Source: Ruania halotolerans
GTDB lineage: Bacteria > Actinomycetota > Actinomycetes > Actinomycetales > Beutenbergiaceae
Direction: 5' to 3'
Assembly: GCF_021049285.1 (NCBI RefSeq)
Contig: NZ_CP088017.1
Coordinates: 3,607,380-3,671,379 of the forward strand
DNA length: 64,000 nucleotides
The translations under genes and the position numbers were made by a program. Below the pieces are notes generated by a model. It made no database searches, was not told where the DNA came from, and saw nothing but the letters and a program-made list of their open reading frames with translations. Shown piece by piece: positions 12,060 through 20,485 of this stretch. Every line of letters starts with the position of its first letter. Within the stretch, counting starts at the first letter, position 1.

Positions 12060-13114
12060 GCGGTGACATCCGCTGCTACGCGGCTGGCGGCGCGATTTGC
12101 GACGTAGCCGTCCCAGCTGGGGATCGTGCCGTCGACGTCCCACAGTTCGAGCCAGCTGTCGGCACCCGGCCACAGGAACACCTGGCCCTTGATGAGGCGG
12201 TTGTTCTGTTCCGCCGATCGCAGCTCCTCGAGTTCGGCGGGCGTCAACGGGTCTTCCATCACCGCCCGCAGGTTGGCGACGAACTGAGACTCCTTCACCG
12301 AGAACGGGATCGGGACTTGCCCGCGCTGAACCGCCCATTTCAGGCAGACCAATGCCGGATTCACCCCGTGCGCGCGGGCGATCGACACCACGACGGGATG
12401 CTCCATATCCGAGACGTCCGAGACGATGCGGTCGCGTTCGGGTCGCGACGGCGAACCCAGAGGCGAGTAGCCCACCGGCTGGATTCCATGATCGAGGCAG
12501 AACCGGAAGAGTTCGGGCTGCTGGAAGCATGGGTGCAGTTCCATCTCGCTCAGCACCGGAGGGATCCGCGCATCGGCGAGGATCGCCGTAAGCTTGGGGA
12601 TAGTGACGTTCGAGGTTCCGAGATGCCGTACGAATCCCTCGTCGACTAAGCCCTCGAGCGCCCGCCAGAGCGCCATGTACTCCTCATGGATGTACGGGCG
12701 TGCGTCCGGGTCGCGGTCGGCAGCGTCGGCGAACGGTGCGTGATGGTTCGGGAACGGCCAGTGCACGAACACCGCGTCGAGCACGTCGAGTCGGAGATCG
12801 CGCAGCGACCTATGGACCGAGGCGATCGCTGCCTCCGGCCCGTGCGCGTCGTTCCACACCTTCGACATGACGAAGAGTTCGTCGCGGGGTACACCGCCTG
12901 CGATTGCCTCCTGAAGGACGGCGCCGACCTCCGCCTCGTTGCCATACACCGATGCGCAGTCGATCAGGCGGTACCCGGCCCGGATCGCGCCCCCGACGGC
13001 CGCAGCCACTTCTTCGGCGGTGTAGCGGTCGGACCCGAAGGTCCCCATCCCGATCGCGGGCATCACTGCCCCACTCGCGAGGCGCCGGGTCGGCACGCTG
13101 TCGATCTCGATCAT
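12056..13114 (-). CDS. aldo/keto reductase, possible L-fucose (sugar) dehydrogenase
   Basis: A 352-residue TIM-barrel oxidoreductase. The AKR tetrad is visible: Asp in YRLIDCASVYG, Tyr five residues on, Lys in FVMSKVWND and His in AVFVHWPFP. VGYSPLGSPSRPERD and the C-terminal PIPFSVKESQ carry the NADP-binding contacts. AKRs in fucose loci often oxidise the free sugar to its lactone, so a role as an L-fucose or D-arabinose dehydrogenase is plausible but not proven. The ATG at MIEIDSVPT follows GGAG at a nine-base spacing. It is coupled to the FucU-like gene downstream. Confidence 0.85.
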   Translation of the reverse strand: MIEIDSVPTRRLASGAVMPAIGMGTFGSDRYTAEEVAAAVGGAIRAGYRLIDCASVYGNEAEVGAVLQEAIAGGVPRDELFVMSKVWNDAHGPEAAIASVHRSLRDLRLDVLDAVFVHWPFPNHHAPFADAADRDPDARPYIHEEYMALWRALEGLVDEGFVRHLGTSNVTIPKLTAILADARIPPVLSEMELHPCFQQPELFRFCLDHGIQPVGYSPLGSPSRPERDRIVSDVSDMEHPVVVSIARAHGVNPALVCLKWAVQRGQVPIPFSVKESQFVANLRAVMEDPLTPAELEELRSAEQNNRLIKGQVFLWPGADSWLELWDVDGTIPSWDGYVANRAASRVAADVTA

Positions 13115-13130
13115 GTCTGCAATCTCCGTT

Positions 13131-13441
13131 TCATTCGTTGAGGCGTGTCTCGGCGATCGGCGCTTCAGCTGAGCCGCACCGTCGCCTTGACGACTCGCCA
13201 CGATCAATGGCATCGAAGGCGGCACCGATGTCGGGAAGGTCGACGCGCAGCGTGACGAACGAATCGATGTCGAGGTAGCCCGACTGCACCGGTCGCGGGA
13301 TCCCGGGCAGCACGGCGCTCTCCTGGGTGGACGCGACACGGAAGGTCACTTCGCGCGGTACCGCCATCAGGCCCAGCTCAGCGGATCGGGCACCTCGACG
13401 ACCGAGCCGCGGCCGGGTCCGTCCATCACGATGGCTCGCAT
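13131..13441 (-). pseudogene. zinc-type alcohol dehydrogenase remnant with an internal deletion
   Basis: Two pieces of a medium-chain dehydrogenase remain. The first 24 codons (MRAIVMDGPGRGSVVEVPDP...) start at 13441 and match the family N-terminus, then hit a TGA at 13369. In another frame, from 13367, comes a 78-codon C-terminal piece with GYLDIDSFVTLRVDLPDIGAAFDAID, matching the tail that carries the family's THR-x-PL segment. The zinc ligands and the Rossmann fold are missing, a loss of about 240 residues. In fucose loci an alcohol dehydrogenase often acts beside the reductase, so this looks like a lost pathway step. Confidence 0.7.
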
Positions 13442-13446
13442 CGCCG

Positions 13447-14997
13447 CTAGAGGTTCAGGCCGTGGAAGAAGTCGGTGCGCGCCTCGGCAGCCTTTGGCGC
13501 CAATTCGATCCGCACCACGGCACCGCCGGGACCTGCCGTCGCGGAGTCGGGCAGCACGACCTCTAGCTGGTCGACCGTGCGAGTCCACTCCGGCTGTTCC
13601 CGCGAACCCAGGACCCGCACATCGATGATCGGACGGTCGATGAAGCGGCTGCCCGAGCCGAAGCCTCGGATCCGCATGCGGCCGTTTTCCGGACGGACGA
13701 GCCCGATCCCGTAGACATATTCGTGGCCAACCTCGGTCATGGTCGTGAAGCGGATGTCCTCCGCGGTGTAAACGGCCGCTGCGGCGTCGGTGAACGAGCC
13801 GGCGGCAGGAGCCGTTGGCCCCTCGCCGAAAACGACCCACGGGCCGGAACCGTAGATCGCTTCGCCGTTCACGGCCAACCAGTCGCCGACCGCCTCCAGC
13901 AACGCAGCCTCCTCCTCGGGGATGGTCCCGTCGGGGCGTGGACCGACGTTCAGCAGCAGGTTCCCGTTCTTCGCGACGACATCGACGAGCTCCTGGATGA
14001 GCTCGGAGGCGTCCTTGTAGTCGTGCCCCTCGACCCAACTCCACGACGTCCGCGACACCGACGTGTCGTTCTGCCAGACGTCGGGCCGGATGCCGCCCAT
14101 CGTGCCGCGCTCGATGTCCAGCACTGCGGAACCGGCCCGGAACGAGTCCCACTTGTAGTTGATAACGACTTCGCGCCCCCACTCCGCCGCCCGGTTGTAG
14201 TAGTACGCGGCGAGTCTGCGGATGTAGGGCTCGAACGACGGCTCCTCGATTCCGGTGTCGAAGTAGAGAATCTGCGGCCGGTAGGAGTCGATGATCTCGA
14301 CGGTGCGCAGCAGCCAGTCCTCCAGGAACCGCTCGGTAGGGTTCATCTCCTTGCGCAACGCGGGACCATACAGGTCGGCGTAGGCGGGATCGCGGACGTC
14401 GGAATCGAACTCCGCTCCCCCGTTCATGAAGAACCAGTGTTCCGCCCGGTGGGTCGACGCGCCGGTGATCAGCCAGGCACGGTCCACCGCCGCCAGGAGG
14501 TCTCCCACCACGTCGCGCTCCGGGCCCACCTGGGTCGCCTTCCAGCGCGAGCGCGCGGTGTCGTACATCGCGTAGCCGTCGTGATGCTCGGCAACCGGCA
14601 CCACGAACTGCGCGCCCGCGCGCTTGAACAGCGCGACCCATTCCTCCGGGTCGAAGCGTTCCATCCGGAAATGCGGAAGGAAATCCTTGTAGCCGAACTG
14701 ATCATGCGGTCCGTACGTCGCCACGTGGTGCTCGAACGCGGGCGTGCCTCGCTGGTACATCGTCCGGGGGTACCACTCGTTGCCGAACGCCGGCACGGAG
14801 AAGGCTCCCCAGTGCAGGAAGATGCCGAACTTGGCATCGCGGTACCACTGCGGAGCGCGATAGCGAGACAGCGACTCCCAGGTGGCGTCGTACGGCCCGG
14901 ATTCGATGACGGCATCCACCATCGCGAGCGCCGGACGGTTGTCCGACACGTCGACCGGTGCCTGCAGGGTCGTGGTGTCAAGCGGTTCGAGGTGCAC
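13447..14997 (-). CDS. alpha-L-fucosidase, glycoside hydrolase family 29
   Basis: A 516-residue GH29 enzyme without a secretion signal. Typical segments: FGIFLHWGAFSVPAFGNEWY (residues 58-76), the substrate-binding VAEHHDGYAMYD (136-147), and ILYFDTG with the likely nucleophile D247. A C-terminal beta-domain follows LLLNVGPRPDGTIP. The GTG start has GGAG four bases upstream and lies just behind the permease stop; all earlier frame sequence overlaps the permease. It should release terminal L-fucose from imported oligosaccharides. The acid/base Glu is not assigned by eye; E249 and E250 after the nucleophile are not typical. Confidence 0.9.
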   Translation of the reverse strand: MHLEPLDTTTLQAPVDVSDNRPALAMVDAVIESGPYDATWESLSRYRAPQWYRDAKFGIFLHWGAFSVPAFGNEWYPRTMYQRGTPAFEHHVATYGPHDQFGYKDFLPHFRMERFDPEEWVALFKRAGAQFVVPVAEHHDGYAMYDTARSRWKATQVGPERDVVGDLLAAVDRAWLITGASTHRAEHWFFMNGGAEFDSDVRDPAYADLYGPALRKEMNPTERFLEDWLLRTVEIIDSYRPQILYFDTGIEEPSFEPYIRRLAAYYYNRAAEWGREVVINYKWDSFRAGSAVLDIERGTMGGIRPDVWQNDTSVSRTSWSWVEGHDYKDASELIQELVDVVAKNGNLLLNVGPRPDGTIPEEEAALLEAVGDWLAVNGEAIYGSGPWVVFGEGPTAPAAGSFTDAAAAVYTAEDIRFTTMTEVGHEYVYGIGLVRPENGRMRIRGFGSGSRFIDRPIIDVRVLGSREQPEWTRTVDQLEVVLPDSATAGPGGAVVRIELAPKAAEARTDFFHGLNL

Positions 14998-15017
14998 ACG
15001 TCTCCGTTCGTCAGGGC

Positions 15018-15887
15018 TCAACGGCCGCCGAAGGCGCCTGCGCCGATCGCAGCCACCAGTTGTCTCTGGGCAATGACGACCACGACGACCACGGGGGCGA
15101 TCGTCATCACGCATGCCGCCATCAGCAGCTCCCATTGCGTGCCCGTCTGCGTCGTGAATCCGGCGATCCCGATGGGGATCGTCCACTTATCGGAGCTGTT
15201 GAGGATGATCAGCGGCCATAGGAAGCTGTTCCAGCTGCCCAGGAAGGCGAAGATCGCCAGCACCGACAGGGCCGGTCGCACCAGCGGAACGATGACGCTG
15301 ATCAGGAGGCGCCACGTCGAGGCTCCGTCGAGCCGGGCAGCCTCCTCCAGCTCCCCCGGGATCTGGAGCATGAACTGCCGGAGCAGAAACGCTCCGAAGG
15401 CTCCGAACAGGCCAGGGATGATGAGCGCGAACCAGGTGTCGGCGAGCCTTGCCTGGTCGAATCCGAGGAACATCGGCACGACGGCGACCTCGCTCGGCAG
15501 CGTCAACGTGATGACGAACAGCAAGAAGATCGCGTTCCGGCCGGGGAATCGCAGCCGCGCGAATGCGAACGCAGTCAAGGTCGCGACGATCAGGATGAGC
15601 ACGGTCGAGATGGCGGCTACGACCAGGCTGTTCATGAGCAGGCGCCCGAAGTTGACCTCGGTCCACGCATCCACGAAGTTGGACCAGAGGACTTCCGAGC
15701 CGATGAAACTGATCCGGGCGCCGAACACCTCGTTCGCCGGCTTCAGCGCCGTGAAGAACGTCCAGATCAGCGGGAACGAGAACACGAGCGCGAACAGCCA
15801 CGCCACCGTGGTGTTGGCGGCGAACCCGACGGTCCGTCCCCGGCGACGCCAGTGTGAACCCGAGACCGGTAGCTGGTGATCAGCCAT
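15018..15887 (-). CDS. carbohydrate ABC transporter permease (MalG/UgpE type)
   Basis: A 289-residue inner-membrane permease with six hydrophobic segments. The EAA loop that docks to the ATPase is IPGELEEAARLDGASTWRLL around residues 175-195. The start MADHQLPV overlaps the end of the partner permease by 8 bp. The locus encodes no ATPase, as is common in actinobacteria where one shared MsiK-type ATPase drives many sugar importers. It imports the oligosaccharide recognised by the adjacent binding protein. Confidence 0.93.
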   Translation of the reverse strand: MADHQLPVSGSHWRRRGRTVGFAANTTVAWLFALVFSFPLIWTFFTALKPANEVFGARISFIGSEVLWSNFVDAWTEVNFGRLLMNSLVVAAISTVLILIVATLTAFAFARLRFPGRNAIFLLFVITLTLPSEVAVVPMFLGFDQARLADTWFALIIPGLFGAFGAFLLRQFMLQIPGELEEAARLDGASTWRLLISVIVPLVRPALSVLAIFAFLGSWNSFLWPLIILNSSDKWTIPIGIAGFTTQTGTQWELLMAACVMTIAPVVVVVVIAQRQLVAAIGAGAFGGR

Positions 15888-16839
15888 AGTGAACCCACTT
15901 CCTCTGTCCCCAGAGTTGGAACAGCGTGAAGATCGCGATGATCGCAAACAGCACGGTTGCGATGGCCGACGCGTAACCGAGCTGACTGTTCGTGAAAGCC
16001 GTCTGATAGAGGTACAGCATGATCGTCATCGTGCTGTTGCCCGGGCCCCCGCCCGTGATCACGTAGGCCTGGGCGAAGGTCTGCCAGGCACCGATCACGG
16101 TCAGCACTGTGGTGAAGAACAGGGCCGGGCTGACCAGCGGCAGCGTCATCGAGAATAGGCGGCGGAACCGGCCAGCGCCGTCGATCTTTGATGCCGCGAT
16201 GACATCGGGACTGATCGAGTCGAGGCCCGCGCCGAGCACGATCATGTTGTAACCGAACGTCTGCCAGACTGACACGCCTATCACGACGGCCAGCGCCCAA
16301 TTGCCATCGCTGAGCCAGGGGATCGGCTCGAGCCCGATCGCCGCCAGACCTTGGTTGACGGCGCCATCCTGCTGGACAAGCAATCGGAAGACCGCGGCGT
16401 TCGCCACCATTGGTGACAGTGCCGGGATCAGGAAGATCACACGGATCCAGTTGCGGCCTGCGATGCGGGTCTTCAGCCACATCGCCATCGCCATCGAGAC
16501 CACGATATTCGCCGGGACATATACGAGCACGAAGATCGCCGTCACCACGACGCTGTTGAGGAACTGCGAGTCGCGCAGCAGCCGGGCATAGTTCTCCGCG
16601 CCCGTGAACTGGGTGCCTCCCAGCAGAGTCGAGTCAGAGAATCCGAGGATCAGCGAGGCGACCTGCGGTAGGACGATGAACACCACGAGCCCGATGAGGC
16701 CGGGGAGGACGAAGACCCACCCCACCCAGCGAGGGCCCTCGAGGGGCCGGCGGCGAAACCGGCCCCTCGGGCGGTCCGGTGGGGCGATGGCCCCGCCGGC
16801 GACCTCTTCCTCCGCACGGTCCAGACGCACGAACGTCAT
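15880..16839 (-). CDS. carbohydrate ABC transporter permease (MalF/UgpA type)
   Basis: A 319-residue membrane protein: an Arg/Pro-rich cytoplasmic N-terminus, six transmembrane helices starting at VGWVFVLPGLIGLVVFIVLP, and the ATPase-docking loop SPDVIAASKIDGAGRFRRL near residue 215. It pairs with the MalG-type permease. Its ATG overlaps the binding-protein stop (ATGA), so transporter subunits are made in a fixed order. Confidence 0.93.
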   Translation of the reverse strand: MTFVRLDRAEEEVAGGAIAPPDRPRGRFRRRPLEGPRWVGWVFVLPGLIGLVVFIVLPQVASLILGFSDSTLLGGTQFTGAENYARLLRDSQFLNSVVVTAIFVLVYVPANIVVSMAMAMWLKTRIAGRNWIRVIFLIPALSPMVANAAVFRLLVQQDGAVNQGLAAIGLEPIPWLSDGNWALAVVIGVSVWQTFGYNMIVLGAGLDSISPDVIAASKIDGAGRFRRLFSMTLPLVSPALFFTTVLTVIGAWQTFAQAYVITGGGPGNSTMTIMLYLYQTAFTNSQLGYASAIATVLFAIIAIFTLFQLWGQRKWVHYG

Positions 16840-18107
16840 TGCTCGAGGCCAGCCCTCACCTGCTGCAGCACTTCGTCGACCGTGCTCTCACCGGAGAAGG
16901 CTTCCACCTCGTACTGCGTCAGGAGCGTGTCGAGCTCAGCCTGGTTGGACGGTACCGGCGAGGGCGTCGCGTTCTCGGTCATCTGCTCGATGACCGAGGC
17001 GAACTCCGGCGATCCGGCATTGACGGACCAGGCGTCCAGCGCGTCGAGCCGCGCCGGCACGGAGGCCTGCGATTCGGTGACGAACTCAAGTCCGATCTCG
17101 CTCGTCATCGCCTCGATGGCCTCGAACGCCTTCTGCTTGTCACCACAGGTCTTCGTGATGGCGAAGCCCGATCCGCCGATGAACCCCTGGGAGGCGCCGC
17201 TCTCGCTCGGAATGACGGCGATGCCGACGTTGTCCTCGCCGAGAGACTCCTGCGCGCCCTGCAGAGCCCACAGCGCCTGCATCATCATGGCCGCCTGGCC
17301 TGTGTTGAATGCGTCAATATCGGGGAAAGTCCCGCCCGCGGCCGCTTCGAGCGGCCTCGCGACCTCGTACTCATTGGCCAGGTCGACGAGCAGCTGCAGC
17401 GCGTCGTGGAAGTTCGGGTCGTCGAGCAGCGGACCATTCTCGTCCGCCCAGGCGTGACCATCGGCCGCCATGAGGGTTGCGATGGGGTTCGAAGCTTGGG
17501 GGATCGCGAAGCCGTACACACCGTCCCTCGTGGTCGCCTCCGCTGCCGCGATGAAGTCGTCGATCGTCCAGTCGTTGGTCGGTTCGGCCACGCCGGCGTC
17601 CTCGAACATCTCCTTGTTGTAGAGGATCACGGTGGGCCCGGTGTTGAACGGGATGGAGTAGAGCTCGCCGTCAACGCTGAGCTGCTCGAGCATCGCCGAG
17701 CTGTAGGCCGACAGGTCGAGGTTGTTCTCCTCGACCAGGTCGTCCAGGGGCTCCAGCCCGTCGACGTATGGGTTGACCCGGCCGTTCTGGAACGTGACCA
17801 GGCAAGGCGCGCTGCTGCTCCTCATCACGGTGGGTAGCTTGGTGTAGTAGTCGCCGATCGGCGGCCCGGAGAAGCTCACCTGCATCTCCGGGTCGGCCTG
17901 CACCCCTCCGGCGATGTAGTCGCTCCACTGCTGCCTGTCGGCCTCGCCGCCGATCCACGTGTACATCTCGAGCGTGTCGCCGTCGAGGCCCGAGCCTTCA
18001 CTACTGCCTCCTGTACAGGCAGCGAGGCCGAGAGCGAGCACTCCCGCGACTGCGCTGGAGACGCCTGCGCGTTTCCGGCTCCTCGTATTGCTGAACTGTG
18101 ACTTCAT
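16836..18107 (-). CDS. sugar ABC transporter substrate-binding lipoprotein
   Basis: A 423-residue family 1 extracellular binding protein. The signal peptide has KRAG then a hydrophobic core and lipobox LAAC with lipidated C31, followed by a Gly/Ser linker. GDTLEMYTWIGGEADRQQW starts the mature fold; PFNTGPTVILYNKEMFEDAG near residue 150 is the typical hinge-region segment and MMMQALWALQ lies in the second lobe. First gene of the operon with a strong AAGGAGGAG site. It likely delivers a fucosylated oligosaccharide, as judged from the enzymes downstream. Confidence 0.93.
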   Translation of the reverse strand: MKSQFSNTRSRKRAGVSSAVAGVLALGLAACTGGSSEGSGLDGDTLEMYTWIGGEADRQQWSDYIAGGVQADPEMQVSFSGPPIGDYYTKLPTVMRSSSAPCLVTFQNGRVNPYVDGLEPLDDLVEENNLDLSAYSSAMLEQLSVDGELYSIPFNTGPTVILYNKEMFEDAGVAEPTNDWTIDDFIAAAEATTRDGVYGFAIPQASNPIATLMAADGHAWADENGPLLDDPNFHDALQLLVDLANEYEVARPLEAAAGGTFPDIDAFNTGQAAMMMQALWALQGAQESLGEDNVGIAVIPSESGASQGFIGGSGFAITKTCGDKQKAFEAIEAMTSEIGLEFVTESQASVPARLDALDAWSVNAGSPEFASVIEQMTENATPSPVPSNQAELDTLLTQYEVEAFSGESTVDEVLQQVRAGLEQ

Positions 18108-18128
18108 GGACTCCTCCTTGAGTGCAGA

Positions 18129-18142
18129 GCGAAACGTTACGC
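18129..18142. promoter_or_regulatory. LacI-type operator O1 for the sugar operon
   Basis: GCGAAACGTTACGC is a near-perfect palindrome around a central CG, the usual half-site arrangement for LacI-family repressors. It lies just downstream of the -10 element of the binding-protein promoter, where a bound repressor would block initiation. Confidence 0.65.
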
Positions 18143-18152
18143 CGTCGACGCG

Positions 18153-18181
18153 ACCTTACGAGCGCGGATACGTGAAGTCAA
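18153..18181 (-). promoter_or_regulatory. promoter of the sugar-utilisation operon
   Basis: On the minus strand TTGACT (18181-18176) and TAAGGT (18158-18153) are spaced by exactly 17 bp, about 50 bp before the binding-protein start. Two AAACGTT-type palindromes flank it. Confidence 0.65.
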
Positions 18182-18640
18182 TAGGTGTCCTCGAGCACTA
18201 AACGTTTCGCTCTCACCGTCTCCTTCGACAGATCGTGCGCAAGGCTAGGTTCGGCGACGGTCATCGCTTTCAGCGCACCGCCTCGATGAACTCGGCGCTC
18301 TTGGCACGGAAGCCCGCGCACGTGGAGGTCGGGCGATCCCGACACTTCGGCGGCATCCAGCTCCTCCGATCCATCGGCGTCCCAGACGGTGCCGCCGATC
18401 TCGAAGTCGCCTTCCGCTATGATCCCCAACCCGTGGACTTCAACGCCGAACGCCCTCCGTCCGCCCGTCAGTTCGTGATCATGACCCCGACGGCGCCCGT
18501 GTCGAACTCGAGCGTCGCCGTGATGAAGTTGATGCCGTCGCCGATCACGCAACGCGTCACATCCGAAACGGCGATGACCTCGACGCCGCAGAGGATCGTG
18601 CACCGGGAGGAGGCTGCGCTTCGTGCCATTCAAGGAGTTC
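18178..18640 (-). pseudogene. Gfo/Idh/MocA-like oxidoreductase remnant
   Basis: No intact frame covers this stretch, but three pieces in different frames line up as the C-terminal half of a Gfo/Idh/MocA sugar oxidoreductase: ATLEFDTGAVGVMITN (ending at a TGA), then AFGVEVHGLGIIAEGDFE, then GFRAKSAEFIEAVR ending at TGA. Relatives carry a G-AxG-x-L strand, a V-E-x-H-G segment and an F-IxAVR segment in this order. At least two frameshifts and several stops separate them. Its tail overlaps the operon promoter. This family often works in sugar loci, so it was probably once the first catabolic gene here. The family call is by eye. Confidence 0.45.
18197..18210. promoter_or_regulatory. LacI-type operator O2 for the sugar operon
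   Basis: ACTAAACGTTTCGC contains the perfect core AAACGTTT with central CG. It lies upstream of the -35 element. Its centre is 68 bp from O1, so a repressor tetramer or two dimers could bracket the promoter. Confidence 0.55.
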
Positions 18641-18979
18641 GGCGCCTCTCTTCCCCAGGAGCACCGCGACTGCGCCCATCAGAATGTCGCCCGGAGCCGT
18701 TCGACAAGGATCGAGGATGGGCGCCGACCGCTGGGCTACGCGCCGGCCCACTTATTGCTCCTGGCCGTGGCGGAATCGATGGAATGTCTCCGACAGTCCG
18801 GCTGTCTGGGCGACGACGTTCCGCCCGTCCAATCCGGTGGACATAAAGCGGGTCGATATCGGGGCCCTCTCGGACGAAACGATTCGCACCGAGCTGGCGC
18901 TGGATTACGCTGAGCGCACGCGACACTCAGATATCGACAATCATTGGGGCTGTGGGGGCAACACCAGGAAGACGGGGCT
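18641..18979. other. degenerate intergenic stretch before the LacI gene
   Basis: I see no supportable intact gene. Short minus-strand pieces such as NVVAQTAGLSETFHRF and APILDPCRTAPGDILMGAV are broken by stops and may be the N-terminal half of the neighbouring dead oxidoreductase. At 18874-18887 a third palindrome, ACGAAACGATTCGC, matches O1 and O2 and could serve autoregulation of the LacI gene. Confidence 0.45.
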
Positions 18980-19975
18980 GTGACGACATACAAGGACATC
19001 CAGCGAGCCACGGGACTCTCGCTTGCCACGATATCCAAGTACTACAACGGGCGAAACGTTCTGGAAGCCAACCGCGAAGCCATCGAGTCAGCGGCGCGCG
19101 AGCTCGACTTCCGGCCCAATCAGCACGCTCGGATGTTGCGTACTCGACGGTCACGGACGGTTGGGGTGCTGCTTCCGGCACTGGACAACGACTTCCACCT
19201 GACGATCGTCGCCGGTGTCGAGGAAGCCCTCCGCCCGCGTGGGATCAGCGTCATTGTGGCAGCCAGCCCCGATCCGAGCGAAAGTCCCGTCGACCTGCTG
19301 ATGGACCGCATGGTGGACGGAATTATTGCGATCACCTCACCGCACGACGTCCGCGCACTGCGTGCAGCGACAGCGCGCGTGCCGGTTGTGATGGTCGACT
19401 GGTACATCGACGACCTCCACGCCGACGGTGTCTTTCTCGACAATGCGGCCGCGGGAGCACTCGGCGCCCGGCACCTCCTCGATCATGGTCATCGTCGTAT
19501 CGGATTCGTCGGCGGTGAACCGACAATCTCCTCGATGCGCCTGCGGACGGAGGGGTTCGAACTCGCGCTGGCTTCTAACGGAGTCCAGGTGGACCCGGCA
19601 CTGGAGCGTCTCGAGCCGCTGAGGATCGGAGCAGGCTATCGTGCCGCTCAGGAGCTCCTCGCCCTGTGGCCGCGGCCCACTGGGCTGTTCACCGCGAACT
19701 ATGAGCTCACCCTCGGCGCCGTGACCGCCGTGAACGACTCGGGGCTGCGCATCGGCCGGGATATCTCAGTAGTCGGGTTCGACAGCGGGGAGCTTGCCCA
19801 GGCGCTCGTGCCAAAACTGACGGTCATCGTGCAGCCGACCCGCAAGATTGCCACGCACGCGGCTCGCCTGATCGCCGATCACATCGAGTCACCGGGCGAG
19901 CGCCCCGCACCGAAAATCGAACACCTCGACGCGCGCCTCATCCCGGGCGCTTCCGTGACGCGCCTCGAGGAGTGA
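18980..19975 (+). CDS. LacI family transcriptional regulator of the sugar operon
   Basis: A 331-residue repressor. The DNA-binding domain is YKDIQRATGLSLATISKYYNG (residues 4-24) with a hinge helix near NQHARMLRTRRS; the periplasmic-binding-protein-like ligand domain begins TVGVLLPALDNDFH and ends with the usual ISVVGFDSGE segment. Relatives usually read GVSxATVSR at the recognition helix; here it is LSLATISKYY. The GTG start follows GGAAGACGG. It is transcribed divergently from the operon, with matching palindromes between, so it most likely represses the operon until the imported sugar binds. Confidence 0.92.
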   Translation: MTTYKDIQRATGLSLATISKYYNGRNVLEANREAIESAARELDFRPNQHARMLRTRRSRTVGVLLPALDNDFHLTIVAGVEEALRPRGISVIVAASPDPSESPVDLLMDRMVDGIIAITSPHDVRALRAATARVPVVMVDWYIDDLHADGVFLDNAAAGALGARHLLDHGHRRIGFVGGEPTISSMRLRTEGFELALASNGVQVDPALERLEPLRIGAGYRAAQELLALWPRPTGLFTANYELTLGAVTAVNDSGLRIGRDISVVGFDSGELAQALVPKLTVIVQPTRKIATHAARLIADHIESPGERPAPKIEHLDARLIPGASVTRLEE

Positions 19976-20117
19976 CGTTCTCGAGCGGACAGCGCTGCCG
20001 TCGCTGGAGCGTGTCGATGGACTCGACTATCGCCCGCGCATCAGCACGCGACTAACCTGACCCGTCTCACAGGGAGCTGGATCGAATGACACGGATCCGG
20101 CCGTTGAGCCGCCCGAT
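19976..20117. other. intergenic stretch without a recognisable feature
   Basis: This precedes the transposase scar. No coding frame, clear terminal inverted repeat or promoter is visible to me. Confidence 0.5.
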
Positions 20118-20383
20118 CAGCCGATCGGTCGCTCTCGTGGTGGGTTGTCGACGAAGGTCCACCAGCGCGTCGACGGCCACGGCCTTCCGCTGGTGATCGC
20201 CCTCGCGCCGGGCCAGTGCGGTGATGCGCCCGCGCTGCTGCCACTGCTGGACGAGTTCCGTGGCGCGCGTGCGGTCAGGCGTCCCCGCACCCGACCGGAC
20301 GCGGTCTGTGGCGACAAGCCAAGTCCTCGCGGGCGATTCGTGCTCATCTGCGCGGTCACGGCATCCGCGCCGTGATCCCACAG
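20118..20383 (+). pseudogene. IS5-family transposase fragment, frameshifted
   Basis: Frame 1 reads GRSRGGLSTKVHQRVDGHGLPLVIALAPGQ, GDAPALLPLLD and RPRTRPDAVCGDK, the central core of IS5-type DDE transposases (family form GLTTKIH, LTPGQ-GD, RPRxRPD-DKAY). At about 20318 a one-base loss moves the frame, and SSRAIRAHLRGHGIRAVIP continues in frame 2. The N-terminus, the C-terminal Glu motif and both inverted repeats are absent. The match ends abruptly at VIP, where unrelated sequence begins. Dead scar of an insertion sequence. Confidence 0.8.
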
Positions 20384-20485
20384 GCCATGAGCGAGCACCT
20401 GACGGCCCGAGCAGAAGCCGCGGGCATCACCATACGCTCGGACGCGATCCGGGCGGCGGTGCGCGAGTGGTTCCACGTTGCCTGA
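20372..20485 (+). pseudogene. ribbon-helix-helix antitoxin-like fragment joined to the transposase scar
   Basis: Directly after the transposase residues RAVIP the frame continues QAMSEHLTARAEAAGI, then RSDAIRAAVREWFHVA and a stop. The pattern (LxARAEAAGI, then RSxAIRxAVREWF) is that of CopG/RHH antitoxin DNA-binding domains. The usual N-terminal beta strand is missing or replaced by transposase sequence, and one extra Ile sits in the turn. The stop overlaps the start of the next fragment by 8 bp, as in real toxin-antitoxin pairs. Confidence 0.5.

Noticed and set aside
13723-15879. 718-codon open frame opposite fucosidase and permease
   Set aside because: It crosses two real genes and has the residue composition of an antisense frame.
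18235-18846. Plus-strand open frame between binding protein and LacI genes
   Set aside because: Its product has no motif, whereas the minus strand carries matching pieces of an oxidoreductase.
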